NCBI GenBank assembly: GCA_034189325.1
Contig: JAXHUM010000116.1
Coordinates: 1 to 64,000 of the forward strand
Length of the DNA stretch: 64,000 nucleotides
From: JAXHUM01 sp034189325
GTDB taxonomy: Bacteria > Desulfobacterota > DSM-4660 > Desulfatiglandales > Desulfatiglandaceae
Direction of reading: 5' to 3'
This document shows positions 8,796-17,677 of this stretch, piece by piece. A program made the position numbers and the translations under genes. The notes under the pieces are model-generated. The model saw nothing but the letters and a program-made list of their open reading frames with translations, was not told the DNA's origin and ran no database searches. Each line of letters opens with the position of its first letter. Position 1 is the stretch's first letter.

Positions 8796-11612
8796 ATGGG
8801 CACAGATTATATAAAAATAAGAAGAGCGAGGCAACACAATCTCAAGAACATTTCACTGGATATCCCCAGAAACCAGATGGTAGTCATTACAGGTTTATCG
8901 GGTTCGGGAAAATCTTCTCTTGCATTTGATACCATCTACGCAGAGGGCCAACGGAGATATGTGGAATCTTTATCCGCCTATGCTCGACAGTTCTTGGAGC
9001 AGATGGATAAGCCCGATGTCGATTCCATAGAAGGGCTTTCTCCGGCCATATCAATTGAACAGCGGACTTCAAACCGGAATCCTCGATCCACAGTCGGCAC
9101 CATCACAGAGATATATGACTACCTGAGAGTTTTGTTTGCAAGGATTGGCCAGGTCCATTGTCCAAAATGTGACCTGCCGATTGGATCTCAGACGGCTGAG
9201 CAAATTGTCGATCAGATCATGGAGTTTGACGAAGGCTCAAGGATTCAGATTTTGGCGCCATTGGTGAATGGACGAAAAGGAGAACATAGCAAGACCCTTC
9301 AACGTCTCCGAAAGGATGGCTTTACTCGAGTCAAGATTGATGGGGAAGTCAGGCTTTTGGATGAGGATATCTCCCTTGAGAAAAATAAAAAACACACCAT
9401 CAGCGTAGTGGTCGATCGACTTGTCATCAAAAGGGATATACGGCGCCGTCTGACTGATTCGATCGAGCTGACTCTCTCTCTTTCTGATGGGAAAGCTATG
9501 ATAGATCATGCAAGTTCAAAAGAGATCCTCTTCAGCCAAAAAGCAGCCTGCCCCAAGTGCAATCTAAGCGTCCCGGAATTGTCTCCCCAGATGTTCTCAT
9601 TTAATAATCCACAGGGTGCCTGTGAGGAGTGCAGTGGACTCGGCACAAAGAGATTCCTTGATCCAGCTTTGATCATTCCTGATCCCGGTCTATCCTTGAG
9701 AGAGGGCGCCATTGCTCCATGGGCCAACCGTCACTCTCCATATTTTCAACAGATGCTCGACTCTTTGTGCAAGCATTTTGAGATTGATGTCTATAAGCCT
9801 TTCGGCAAACACCCCAAAAAGATTCAAGAAGCCTTCCTTTACGGCACGGGCGACGAGGAGATTGTATTTTACTTTGACAGAGACGATAGAAGGTACTCTT
9901 ATTCCCGTCCCTTTGAAGGTCTTATTCCCAATTTAGAGAGACGGTACCATGAGACCGAATCGTATCAAGTGAGAGATGATATTGAAAAGTACATGAGCAT
10001 AAGACCCTGCCCCGCTTGTGGTGGGGCCAGGTTAAAACCGATTCCGCTGGCTGCTCGAGTCGGTGGAATGGCCATTCATGAGATTACCGCCCTTTCAATC
10101 GAGAAGGCCTATCGGTTTTTCCAAGACCTCATGCTGGATGAGAAGGAAAAAATAATATCTGAGAGAGTCCTAAAAGAGATTCGAGAACGTCTCGGTTTTT
10201 TGAAAAGTGTGGGGCTCTATTATCTGTCGATTGATCGGACTTCCGGGACACTTTCCGGAGGGGAGGATCAGCGTATACGGCTGGCCACTCAGATTAGTTC
10301 AGGGCTTTCAGGAGTGCTTTATGTCTTGGATGAACCGAGCATAGGCCTGCATCAGAGGGATAATAGGAGACTTCTGGATAATATCATACGCCTCAAGGAG
10401 CTGGGCAATACCATACTTGTGGTGGAACATGATGCTGAAACGATTTCGTCAGCCGATCATGTCATTGATATGGGTCCGGGCGCTGGATTGAAAGGCGGAC
10501 ATGTTGTGTTTCAGGGAACGCCTGAGGAATTGAAAAAAGAAGGTACCTCATTGACGGGCCAGTACCTTGCAGGTGATCGGGCCATTGAAACGCCTAAGAC
10601 AAGAAGAAAGGGGGCGGATGAATCGATCGTGATTGAAGGGGCGAGCGAGAATAATCTGAAAGGGATTTCTGCAAAAATACCGCTTGGTACATTTGTTTGC
10701 GTCTCAGGGGTTTCAGGGTCTGGGAAAAGCAGCCTGGTGAACAATATTCTATACCCGGCACTTGCTCAAAGGCTGTATCGGTCAAAAAAGCGGGTGGGCG
10801 CCATGGAATCGATTAAGGGTGTTCAGTATATAGACAAGGTCGTCAATATCGATCAGAGTCCCATCGGGAGGACCCCGCGGTCAAATCCTTCGACGTACAC
10901 AGGCGCCTTCACCCATATTCGAGAACTCTTTTCCATGCTTCCGGAATCCAAGGCCCGGGGATACAAACCGGGCAGATTCAGCTTTAATGTGAAGGGTGGA
11001 AGATGTGAGGCCTGCAAAGGTGACGGGATCATAAACATCGAGATGCACTTTCTTCCCGATGTCTATGTGCAATGCGAGGCCTGCAAAGGCCTTCGCTATA
11101 ACAGGGATACTTTGGAGATCCGATACAAAGGGTATAATATCTCTGATATCTTGGATATGACCGTTAATCAGGCATTCAGTTTCTTCGAGGCCATACCTGC
11201 CATCAAAAAGAAGCTGGAGACTCTGATCCAAGTAGGTCTCGGCTATATCAAGTTAGGGCAGCAGGCCACGACCCTTTCCGGTGGAGAGGCACAGAGAATA
11301 AAGCTGTCAAAGGAGCTGAGCAAGAAAAATACGGGTAGGACGCTTTACCTGCTTGATGAACCGACCACAGGTCTCCATTTCGCCGACATCGAAAAACTGC
11401 TTGAAGTCCTCCACAGCCTAGTGGAACTCAAAAACACGGTAGTCGTCATCGAGCATAATCTGGATGTCATCAAGACTGCAGATTATATCATTGATTTGGG
11501 GCCTGACGGAGGAGAGAATGGAGGGTATATAGTGGGAACCGGAACGCCGGAAGAGATCGCCCGGATAAAGGAATCACACACAGGCAGGTACCTCAAAGAA
11601 CTCCTGCCCTGA
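8796..11612 (+). CDS. uvrA: UvrABC excinuclease subunit A
   Basis: 938 residues, the usual UvrA length. It is a tandem ABC ATPase that finds bulky DNA lesions and loads UvrB. The first Walker A is GLSGSGKSS (33-41) and the second GVSGSGKSS lies near 640. Both halves have the LSGGE signature and the LLDEP/VLDEP Walker B. Zinc-binding cysteine pairs are seen in CPKCNLSVPE...CEECSGLG and CEACKGDG...CEACKGLR. No uvrB or uvrC lies nearby, as is common. The ATG at 8796 has only a weak ribosome site. It is convergent with rex, 30 bases apart. Confidence 0.98.
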   Translation: MGTDYIKIRRARQHNLKNISLDIPRNQMVVITGLSGSGKSSLAFDTIYAEGQRRYVESLSAYARQFLEQMDKPDVDSIEGLSPAISIEQRTSNRNPRSTVGTITEIYDYLRVLFARIGQVHCPKCDLPIGSQTAEQIVDQIMEFDEGSRIQILAPLVNGRKGEHSKTLQRLRKDGFTRVKIDGEVRLLDEDISLEKNKKHTISVVVDRLVIKRDIRRRLTDSIELTLSLSDGKAMIDHASSKEILFSQKAACPKCNLSVPELSPQMFSFNNPQGACEECSGLGTKRFLDPALIIPDPGLSLREGAIAPWANRHSPYFQQMLDSLCKHFEIDVYKPFGKHPKKIQEAFLYGTGDEEIVFYFDRDDRRYSYSRPFEGLIPNLERRYHETESYQVRDDIEKYMSIRPCPACGGARLKPIPLAARVGGMAIHEITALSIEKAYRFFQDLMLDEKEKIISERVLKEIRERLGFLKSVGLYYLSIDRTSGTLSGGEDQRIRLATQISSGLSGVLYVLDEPSIGLHQRDNRRLLDNIIRLKELGNTILVVEHDAETISSADHVIDMGPGAGLKGGHVVFQGTPEELKKEGTSLTGQYLAGDRAIETPKTRRKGADESIVIEGASENNLKGISAKIPLGTFVCVSGVSGSGKSSLVNNILYPALAQRLYRSKKRVGAMESIKGVQYIDKVVNIDQSPIGRTPRSNPSTYTGAFTHIRELFSMLPESKARGYKPGRFSFNVKGGRCEACKGDGIINIEMHFLPDVYVQCEACKGLRYNRDTLEIRYKGYNISDILDMTVNQAFSFFEAIPAIKKKLETLIQVGLGYIKLGQQATTLSGGEAQRIKLSKELSKKNTGRTLYLLDEPTTGLHFADIEKLLEVLHSLVELKNTVVVIEHNLDVIKTADYIIDLGPDGGENGGYIVGTGTPEEIARIKESHTGRYLKELLP

Positions 11613-11642
11613 ATACTTCATGAATTGTGCCCTTCCAGTATT

Positions 11643-12293
11643 TTAGGGCTTAGGCTCCAAAGGGACCTTTGCCAAGTGATAAGCCAATTTCTCAAGCTTT
11701 ATTGTGAAATCCACATTCTCCACGGTACAACATTCCGGTGCCTTTACTTGGATCGGAGCGAAGTTGAGAATAGCCTTTATCCCTGCCTCCATTAGCAAGT
11801 CCGCTACAGACTGGGCCGTCTGGGGCGGTGTTGTGATAACGCCTATCTCGATCTCTAATGATGTAACCGCAGTGATGATTTTTTTGGAAGGCTCTATCTT
11901 CAATCCGCAAGGAAGTATGGCGCCTATTTTTTTGGGGTCGGAGTCAAATGCGGCAACAACGTTGTATCCTCTTTTCCCAAAGTTCTCATTTGCCACCAGA
12001 GCACTCCCGAGGTTCCCGACACCGACAATGCAAAGCCGCCATTCCCGATCAGTGGCGAGGATCTTCTTGATTTCAGCCAAGAGCACACTGACATCATAAC
12101 CCACCCCTCGGACACCAAATTCACCAAAGTAGGCGAGGTCTTTCCGGACTTGTGCTGGGTTCACACCACAGGACTTGGCAAGCTTTTCAGATGAAATGAG
12201 TCGCGTGTCGCTTTTCAGAAGAATTTCAAGCGGCCTTGAATAGCGGGCAAGCCGTTCTATAGTCGCATCCGGTACTTTAGATGTCTTTTTCAT
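11643..12293 (-). CDS. rex: Redox-sensing transcriptional repressor Rex
   Basis: 216 residues: an N-terminal winged helix (about 8-80, with SCGVNPAQVRKDLAYFGEFG) and a Rossmann domain with GVGNLG (91-96) that senses the NADH/NAD+ ratio. Rex represses energy-metabolism genes when NADH is low and leaves DNA when NADH rises. Here it follows the F0 operon, separated by a terminator. The same rex-atpE-atpB order is known in Desulfovibrio. A near-consensus Rex site at 12380-12397 suggests autoregulation, and a consensus site lies on the F0 promoter at 14166-14183. Confidence 0.97.
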   Translation of the reverse strand: MKKTSKVPDATIERLARYSRPLEILLKSDTRLISSEKLAKSCGVNPAQVRKDLAYFGEFGVRGVGYDVSVLLAEIKKILATDREWRLCIVGVGNLGSALVANENFGKRGYNVVAAFDSDPKKIGAILPCGLKIEPSKKIITAVTSLEIEIGVITTPPQTAQSVADLLMEAGIKAILNFAPIQVKAPECCTVENVDFTIKLEKLAYHLAKVPLEPKP

Positions 12294-12379
12294 AAGTCAA
12301 AATGGACCGGCCCTTATCGAGAAAGGTGCCGCAATGTGAGTATCCATCCAATCCCAAAAATGGAGTATCGAACAGGACA

Positions 12380-12397
12380 TTGTGAAATGTTGCACAT
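12380..12397 (-). promoter_or_regulatory. Candidate Rex operator upstream of rex
   Basis: TTGTGAAATGTTGCACAT matches the Rex consensus TTGTGA-N6-TCACAA at 10 of 12 fixed positions. It lies 87 bases upstream of the rex start and downstream of the F0 operon terminator, where a rex promoter would be expected. Autoregulation is inferred. Confidence 0.6.
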
Positions 12398-12406
12398 GTG
12401 AATAGA

Positions 12407-12440
12407 CAAAAAAGAGGGCCTGGAAAAGACCCTCTATTTT
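12407..12440 (-). terminator. Rho-independent terminator after atpE
   Basis: On the minus strand AGAGGGTC and GCCCTCT form a stem around TTTTCCAG, followed by TTTTTTGT. It ends the F0 operon and separates it from rex. Confidence 0.8.
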
Positions 12441-12492
12441 AGTGTGTCACATATTAGGATTGATGGACTCCTTGAGAACTTATGGAGATTTA

Positions 12493-12759
12493 TCAGCCCC
12501 CCACAATTTTGACTAACACATCCGTAGCAGGGATTTTGCCCATCAGCATAAAGCATATGAGCAGGGCGTAAATACAGAGAGACTCGATAAGGGCCAGACC
12601 GATGATCATGGTGGTCATTATTTTACCACCTGCTTCGGGATTCCTGGCTGTCCCCGTAAGAGCGCCGTTGATCGCGTTACCCATAGCAATGCCGGTGCCG
12701 AATGCGGCGACACCAATGCCAAAACCACAAGCTATGGCAATTCCAAAAAATACTAACAT
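12493..12759 (-). CDS. atpE: F0F1 ATP synthase subunit c
   Basis: 88 residues, two membrane helices joined by the polar ARNPEAGG loop (38-45). The ion-binding glutamate is E59 in GLALIESLCIY. Where Na+-binding rings carry a glutamine in helix 1 (position 32 of the Ilyobacter protein), this protein has M26, which argues for proton rather than sodium coupling, although the Glu-Ser pair is shared with Na+ types. It is the last gene of the atpZ-like, atpI-like, atpB, atpE operon, 61 bases after atpB, with a GGAGG site upstream. Confidence 0.96.
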   Translation of the reverse strand: MLVFFGIAIACGFGIGVAAFGTGIAMGNAINGALTGTARNPEAGGKIMTTMIIGLALIESLCIYALLICFMLMGKIPATDVLVKIVGG

Positions 12760-12820
12760 TTGATCCTCCTTTCAGTTTATATTGTTTGGCCTTCTTCCAA
12801 TCATATGAAAAAATGAGATC

Positions 12821-13510
12821 TTAATGTGCCTCTTCCATGGACCCAACAAAATAGATAGTGGACAACAGCATGAAAACCAGCGCCTGAATAAAGCTGACAA
12901 GAATGCCTAAGAACAGGATCGGCAGTGGAGCCAAATAGAGGCCCGCCAGGAGAAACAGGATGGTCAAGACCGTCTCCTTTCCAAAAATATTGCCGAAAAG
13001 CCTAACACTTAAGGACATAACGCGGGCAAGATGACCGATCAGTTCAATGGGAAAAAGAACCGGGGCGAGCCACCAAACAGGACCCATAAAATGTTTGATA
13101 TATTTCACACCGTGGTATTTGATCCCTATAATGTGGGTATAGACAAACGTAGACAAGGCCAATGCCAGAGTCGTGTTGAGATCGGCGGTTGGAGAAAAGA
13201 AACCGGGGACTAGGCCAATAAGGTTGGATACCAGGATAAACAGGAAAACAGTGGCCAAAAACGGGAAAAAAGATCTCCCCTCAGGCCCTGTGATATCCAT
13301 GACAAAATCCTCAAGCCCTCCAACGAACACCTCGAAAAAATTTTGCCCTTTTTTGGGAATGATTTTGACACCTTTTCCACAAATGACGGCGCATATGATC
13401 AGTATGGCCATGATCAGCCACATATAAGTCACATGATGATAGTCGGCTGGGTGTGCCATGCCGAGCGACGATAGGATTGAGTCTATGAAGAATACTGGGT
13501 GAAAATCCAT
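12821..13510 (-). CDS. atpB: F0F1 ATP synthase subunit a
   Basis: 229 residues, five to six membrane helices. The essential arginine of the ion path is R170 in SLSVRLFGNIFG, and the conserved PIELIGH block lies just before (154-160). Subunit a forms the half-channels next to the c-ring. The F1 genes and subunit b are not here, so the F0 and F1 genes are split, as in many Desulfobacterota. It starts three bases after the AtpI-like gene, giving tight coupling. Confidence 0.96.
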   Translation of the reverse strand: MDFHPVFFIDSILSSLGMAHPADYHHVTYMWLIMAILIICAVICGKGVKIIPKKGQNFFEVFVGGLEDFVMDITGPEGRSFFPFLATVFLFILVSNLIGLVPGFFSPTADLNTTLALALSTFVYTHIIGIKYHGVKYIKHFMGPVWWLAPVLFPIELIGHLARVMSLSVRLFGNIFGKETVLTILFLLAGLYLAPLPILFLGILVSFIQALVFMLLSTIYFVGSMEEAH

Positions 13511-13513
13511 GCC

Positions 13514-13903
13514 TTAAACTACCTTTACTGATGAGGTTTTGATTGCCAAACGTATTCCTAAAAAAAGAATATTAACGACCACGACAGAGAGTCCGATGAT
13601 CAAGCCAACGAGATTCACCCATCCGGTTGTCGTTAACGTATAAATAATAACCCCGAGAATAGCAAGTCTTAAATAGTATTTCGCGATAATCATACCTTTT
13701 TTGTTCTTCATCCTCCCCTGTGGAGAAAAGGCTGCCCGGATGGTGTGTTGGAGAGCATTAAAATTAGCTATGACGATCAGCCCGCCCAGTATGACTCCAA
13801 GAGTAAAGGAGGAACTCATGAACAGGGAACTTAACAAACCGGCAATTAGAAGAATGAGCCATCCCTGAGCCTTTATATACCTAGATATATCTTCCCATTC
13901 CAT
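13514..13903 (-). CDS. AtpI-like ATP synthase assembly protein
   Basis: 129 residues with four predicted membrane helices (about 14-30, 34-50, 75-90 and 96-120) and a short basic loop FSPQGRMKNKKG. Position and topology fit the AtpI/ATP-synthase-I family that helps assemble the c-ring. It lies directly between the AtpZ-like gene and atpB. Sequence conservation in this family is weak, so the call rests partly on context. Confidence 0.8.
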   Translation of the reverse strand: MEWEDISRYIKAQGWLILLIAGLLSSLFMSSSFTLGVILGGLIVIANFNALQHTIRAAFSPQGRMKNKKGMIIAKYYLRLAILGVIIYTLTTTGWVNLVGLIIGLSVVVVNILFLGIRLAIKTSSVKVV

Positions 13904-13908
13904 TGACG

Positions 13909-14127
13909 TTATTTGGCCCTTTTGTAGAGATAGTAAAGGTTTCTAAAAGCAGCGGCAATACCTAATGCCGAACCAATGTAGAGCCCCCATGGATTGGTCC
14001 CGAACTTCTCGTCGATATAATATCCCCCACCAGCACCGATAGCGATCGAGAGGGCGACGGCCAAACCGATGGAACTGAAAAAGGCCAAGTCCTTGATTGT
14101 TTTCTTAAGGTCTTCGTCCATTTTCAT
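13909..14127 (-). CDS. AtpZ/AtpQ-like small membrane protein
   Basis: 72 residues: a charged N-terminus, two membrane helices (about 15-34 and 46-62) with the GGGYYIDEKFGTNPWG linker, and a basic C-terminus. This is the F0F1-ATPase-associated AtpZ/AtpQ type found as first gene of F0 operons. Its promoter at 14174-14201 is covered by a Rex box. The start could be the ATG at 14127 or the one two codons on. Confidence 0.82.
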   Translation of the reverse strand: MKMDEDLKKTIKDLAFFSSIGLAVALSIAIGAGGGYYIDEKFGTNPWGLYIGSALGIAAAFRNLYYLYKRAK

Positions 14128-14165
14128 ATATACAGCCCGAGATCACAGACGCTAAACTTCTGAGT

Positions 14166-14201
14166 TTGTGACAATTATCACAAGTCTTTTGACAATGTCA
14201 A
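14166..14201 (-). promoter_or_regulatory. F0 operon promoter overlapped by a perfect Rex operator
   Basis: On the minus strand TTGACA (14196-14201) is followed after 16 bases by GATAAT (14174-14179), a good sigma-70 promoter. TTGTGACAATTATCACAA at 14166-14183 is a full match to the Rex consensus TTGTGA-N6-TCACAA and covers the -10. Rex binding would block RNA polymerase. Rex control of ATP synthase genes is known for related sulfate reducers. Confidence 0.85.
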
Positions 14202-14326
14202 CCGATTATTGGCAAAAAGAAATACAAAGTTGTCCTCTGTTTCTCTCAAAAATCAAAATGCCCGCCAAGAGATCGGGTCGGCACCGTAACCGCCTGCCGT
14301 TCCGAGTTTCTAGAAAGTTATGAAAA

Positions 14327-15613
14327 TTACGCAGAGAGGTTACGAAAGGCAACAGCTGCGCAGTCGATGGTCCTACTGATCTCCTTGTCACCATGTGCCG
14401 TGGACAAAAAGAGGGCCTCATACGGGGAGGGAGCAAGGTAGATTCCCTGCTCGATCATACTTATATAGTATTTCTTGTACAGTTCCGTGTCGCAGGCCTT
14501 GGCTGAGTTAAAATCCGTTACAGGATTTGGTGTGAAAAAGAGGCACCCCATGGAACCGATACGGTTGATGACAATATCAATGCCAGCTGCTTCCGCTTCC
14601 CGTTTAAGTCCGGAAAATAATCGATCCCCCTTTTTTTCTAGTTGTTCATAGGGCCCTTCCTGTTTAAGGATTTTGAGCGTCGAAATTCCAGCGGTCATGG
14701 CGAGAGGATTGCCCGAAAGTGTCCCTGCCTGATAAATGTTCCCTTCAGGTGCCATATGCTCCATAATTTCTCTTTTCCCCCCATAGGCGCCGACCGGCAG
14801 TCCGCCGCCAATGATCTTTCCAAGGCAGGTGAGGTCGGGCATTATGCCGTATAGCTGTTGCGCCCCACCTGGCGAAACCCTGAAACCACTCATGACCTCA
14901 TCAAAGATCAGGAGTGAATTATGATGATGAGTCAACTGCCTCATACCCTTAAGAAAATCCGGATTCGGCATAACCACACCCATATTGCCCGGAATTGGTT
15001 CCACAATGACGGCCGCAATGTCCGGGCCGAATGATTGAAAGGCCTGCTCCAAGGCTTGAATGTCGTTATAGGGAAGGGAAATGGTATGCCTTGCCAGATC
15101 CTTTGGCACGCCTGGGCTGTCCGGGATACCGAGAGTAGCCACTCCTGATCCGGCCGAGACGAGGAGACTATCCGCATGACCATGATAGCACCCATCGAAT
15201 TTAATAATTTTTTCCCTATTGGTGTATCCCCTTGCAAGACGTATGGTGCTCATGGTCGCCTCGGTCCCTGAGTTCACCATCCTGACCATTTCAACGGACG
15301 GGACCATCTCCACAACAAGCTCAGCCAGCTCAACTTCCAGTTCCGTAGGAGCCCCATAGCTCGTTCCTTGCTCAATAGCCTTTGCCAGGGACTCCACTAC
15401 CGTAGGATGAGCGTGGCCCAGAATAAGAGGGCCCCACGAACCGACATAATCAATGTACTTATTCCCCTCGACGTCAAAGAGAAAACAGCCCTCTCCTCTC
15501 ATTATGAAAGGAGGATCCATGCCTACGGTTTTGCAGGCCCTCACCGGACTGTTGACCCCGCCTGGAATGGTCAATCTCGCCCGTTTAAACAGCTCCTTAG
15601 ATTTTTCTCCCAT
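14327..15613 (-). CDS. hemL: Glutamate-1-semialdehyde 2,1-aminomutase
   Basis: 428 residues, a fold-type I PLP enzyme that turns glutamate-1-semialdehyde into 5-aminolevulinate, the first tetrapyrrole precursor of the C5 route. The PLP lysine is K266 in TCLGKIIGGGLPVGAYGG. FDEVMSGFR (238-245) and the N-terminal GGVNSPVRA (18-26) are family hallmarks. The start follows an AGGTGG ribosome site. The ahbB-like gene lies 104 bases upstream on the same strand, so the two probably serve one heme pathway. Confidence 0.97.
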   Translation of the reverse strand: MGEKSKELFKRARLTIPGGVNSPVRACKTVGMDPPFIMRGEGCFLFDVEGNKYIDYVGSWGPLILGHAHPTVVESLAKAIEQGTSYGAPTELEVELAELVVEMVPSVEMVRMVNSGTEATMSTIRLARGYTNREKIIKFDGCYHGHADSLLVSAGSGVATLGIPDSPGVPKDLARHTISLPYNDIQALEQAFQSFGPDIAAVIVEPIPGNMGVVMPNPDFLKGMRQLTHHHNSLLIFDEVMSGFRVSPGGAQQLYGIMPDLTCLGKIIGGGLPVGAYGGKREIMEHMAPEGNIYQAGTLSGNPLAMTAGISTLKILKQEGPYEQLEKKGDRLFSGLKREAEAAGIDIVINRIGSMGCLFFTPNPVTDFNSAKACDTELYKKYYISMIEQGIYLAPSPYEALFLSTAHGDKEISRTIDCAAVAFRNLSA

Positions 15614-15717
15614 GATATACCACCTGATACATTCCTGATCTCAAAAAGACCTTATGTCTGAGTTCGACAAAACAGGGCGCGATCGGTTTCCTGTTATCCC
15701 TGTCCTTCCATCACCAT

Positions 15718-16191
15718 TCAGAGCTCTTTAAAATATTCCATGCTGGTCTTTTTAAACTCCTTTTCACTGTAGAGAAGGGCATAGTCGTCAACTCCCGTTG
15801 CGAGAGACATCCGTGTCGCCACTTGACTGCAGACTTTATGATTACTGCCATGGACCATTGTAAAAAGGTTGAAATTCCAGTCTCTTTGAGGTTCCCTTTG
15901 ATAGCAATGTGTCACCTCCTTAAACCCTGAGAAAATAGCTCCTACTTTGTCGATTCGGTTATCCGGCACCCTCCATGCGATCATGGCATTAGAGCTGAAT
16001 CCTGCCTCACGATGACACAAAGTGGCGCCGAACCGCCTTAAGATCTGTCTATCTTCAAGGTGTTGGGTCCTATCCAAAAATTCTTGCTCGGTTATGTCGA
16101 TTTTTTCGGCGAGAATCTTGAAAGGTCGCGCCTCAAGAGGCAAATCGCCCTGCAATAATGCAATAATCTTCATGTCCAGTTCATCTATCAT
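15718..16191 (-). CDS. Siroheme decarboxylase subunit (AhbA/AhbB type)
   Basis: 157 residues with an Lrp/AsnC-like winged helix (about 1-60, IDELDMKIIALLQGDLP) and an RAM-like domain with HCYQREPQRDWNFNLFTMVHG, the heme/siroheme-binding signature of AhbA/B and NirDL proteins. These enzymes decarboxylate siroheme to didecarboxysiroheme in the alternative heme route of sulfate reducers and archaea. I start at the ATG at 16191 because it has a GAGGTGG ribosome site. The frame is open to 16257, but without such a site. The partner subunit is not adjacent. Whether it is AhbA or AhbB cannot be told here. Confidence 0.88.
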   Translation of the reverse strand: MIDELDMKIIALLQGDLPLEARPFKILAEKIDITEQEFLDRTQHLEDRQILRRFGATLCHREAGFSSNAMIAWRVPDNRIDKVGAIFSGFKEVTHCYQREPQRDWNFNLFTMVHGSNHKVCSQVATRMSLATGVDDYALLYSEKEFKKTSMEYFKEL

Positions 16192-16479
16192 AAGCGCCAC
16201 CTCTGTTCTCTTCACGATCTGACCTCTGAGATAATCGGTCCGTTTTAGGTCCGCCATTCGGAAATATCCAATACCTTCGATGTTGTCAAGGAAGATGTTG
16301 CCTTGCAGTAACCAACGTTTTTATGTATCGTACATATTCAGCAGGGCAACGATTCCTTGATGGAAGACATGTGGAACTCAGGCATGCCGGGTCTGTGGAA
16401 TCACGAAACGTTCCAGCCCCTTTATCTAACAAGTATCAAGGCCCTTGCAGTATCCACACCCCTCAGGCGGTATGAGCCG

Positions 16480-16851
16480 ATGTTAGGTTTTCAGAAAATC
16501 ATAGAACAGAAGATAAAAGAGGCCTCTTTAAAGGGTGAATTTGATGACCTTCCCGGCAAAGGAAAACCGATAAAATTGGAGGATGAAAGCCACCTCCCTG
16601 ATGACCTTCGCCTGACCTACAAAATTTTAAAGAACGCCAATTGCCTTCCACCTGAACTGCAGCTGAAGAAGGAAATCAGACACCTGGAAGACATGTTGGA
16701 GAACATGCCGGATGAACGGGAGAGATATCGTCAGATCAAAAGGATTAATTTTAAGATTACACAGCTGAATATGATGGGAAAAGGCTCCCCTCTTTTGGAG
16801 GAAAATGAGCTCTATTATGCCAAGTTAGTTGAAAAAGGGGGAAACAAGTGA
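16480..16851 (+). CDS. DUF1992 (DnaJ-C28-like) protein
   Basis: 123 residues carrying the DUF1992 signature: IIEQKIKEASLKGEFDDLPGKGKPI and LRLTYKILKNANCLPPEL near the start (residues 5-60), then a helical, charged tail. The frame is open from 16357 but conservation begins at the ATG at 16480, which has AGGCGG upstream. Function unknown; the family occurs singly in many anaerobes. Convergent with the NUDIX gene, one base apart. Confidence 0.85.
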   Translation: MLGFQKIIEQKIKEASLKGEFDDLPGKGKPIKLEDESHLPDDLRLTYKILKNANCLPPELQLKKEIRHLEDMLENMPDERERYRQIKRINFKITQLNMMGKGSPLLEENELYYAKLVEKGGNK

Positions 16852-16852
16852 A

Positions 16853-17425
16853 TCATTTGCCCGAGACGTCCTTTGTCATGAGGGCCTGCCCCCCCTCTCT
16901 GTGAAACAATTCCCTCGCGAGAAAGAACCCGGAAATCGTTTTGCCGTCCGTAATCTCGCCAGCAGCAATCATGTTCATGATGTCATGCACGCTCTTCCAT
17001 CTGACTTCGATCATCTCATCCTCATCAAGGGTTTGTTCGGCCCTGGTAAGATCAAAGGCAAGAAATAGATGAATCCGTTCATCAGAGTATCCCGGTACAG
17101 GCGTAATTTGACCTAGCTCTCTCCAGGTACTGGCCAGGAATCCGGTTTCCTCTTTTAACTCTCTCTTGGCACATTCGATGGGCGTCTCATCCTCGTGAAG
17201 TGTCCCTGCAGGTATTTCCCATATACTCTCTCTCAGTGCATGGCGGTATTGCTGTAGCAAGACAATGGTGTCTTGATCCGAAAAAGGGACGATAGCCGAG
17301 GCACCGGGATGGTGTATAATTTCCATATTCACGGATGCGCCGTTTGCCAGGGTAATATTCTCTGAAACCATTTGAAAGACTCTGCCCTCATGAATGGTGA
17401 CGCGTCTGTTGACCTTTGCCAGCAT
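16853..17425 (-). CDS. NUDIX hydrolase, ADP-ribose pyrophosphatase type
   Basis: 190 residues. The NUDIX box GTLHEDETPIECAKRELKEETGF (described: G74, E80, R88-E89, E92-E93, G95) is complete. The N-terminal region VNRRVTIHEGRVFQM and the VLLQQYRHALRESIWEIPAG strand pattern are those of the NudF/ADP-ribose pyrophosphatase branch, which cleaves ADP-ribose to AMP and ribose 5-phosphate. A macrodomain gene elsewhere in the window deals with related ADP-ribose compounds, but no linkage is implied. Confidence 0.92.
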   Translation of the reverse strand: MLAKVNRRVTIHEGRVFQMVSENITLANGASVNMEIIHHPGASAIVPFSDQDTIVLLQQYRHALRESIWEIPAGTLHEDETPIECAKRELKEETGFLASTWRELGQITPVPGYSDERIHLFLAFDLTRAEQTLDEDEMIEVRWKSVHDIMNMIAAGEITDGKTISGFFLARELFHREGGQALMTKDVSGK

Positions 17426-17677
17426 GGTGTGCTCCCCTTTTTTCGAGAAGTTGAATGCGCGTGGTATACTGCGTTCCAGTCTAGGATAGGGTAGAATGTT
17501 ATGTTGTGCCCCACCTCGGGTTAGAACCCATCCGGTTTTGCTGAGTCGCTCTCCCGACGATCAGGTAACATGGAATCATAAGTGATACTTACTGGGGGGA
17601 AGATGAAGACTTTAAGTACGTTTCGGCCCTTGCGAAGGGCGCCAGCTCTATTTTGACAGATATCACGGCCGGTAAGC

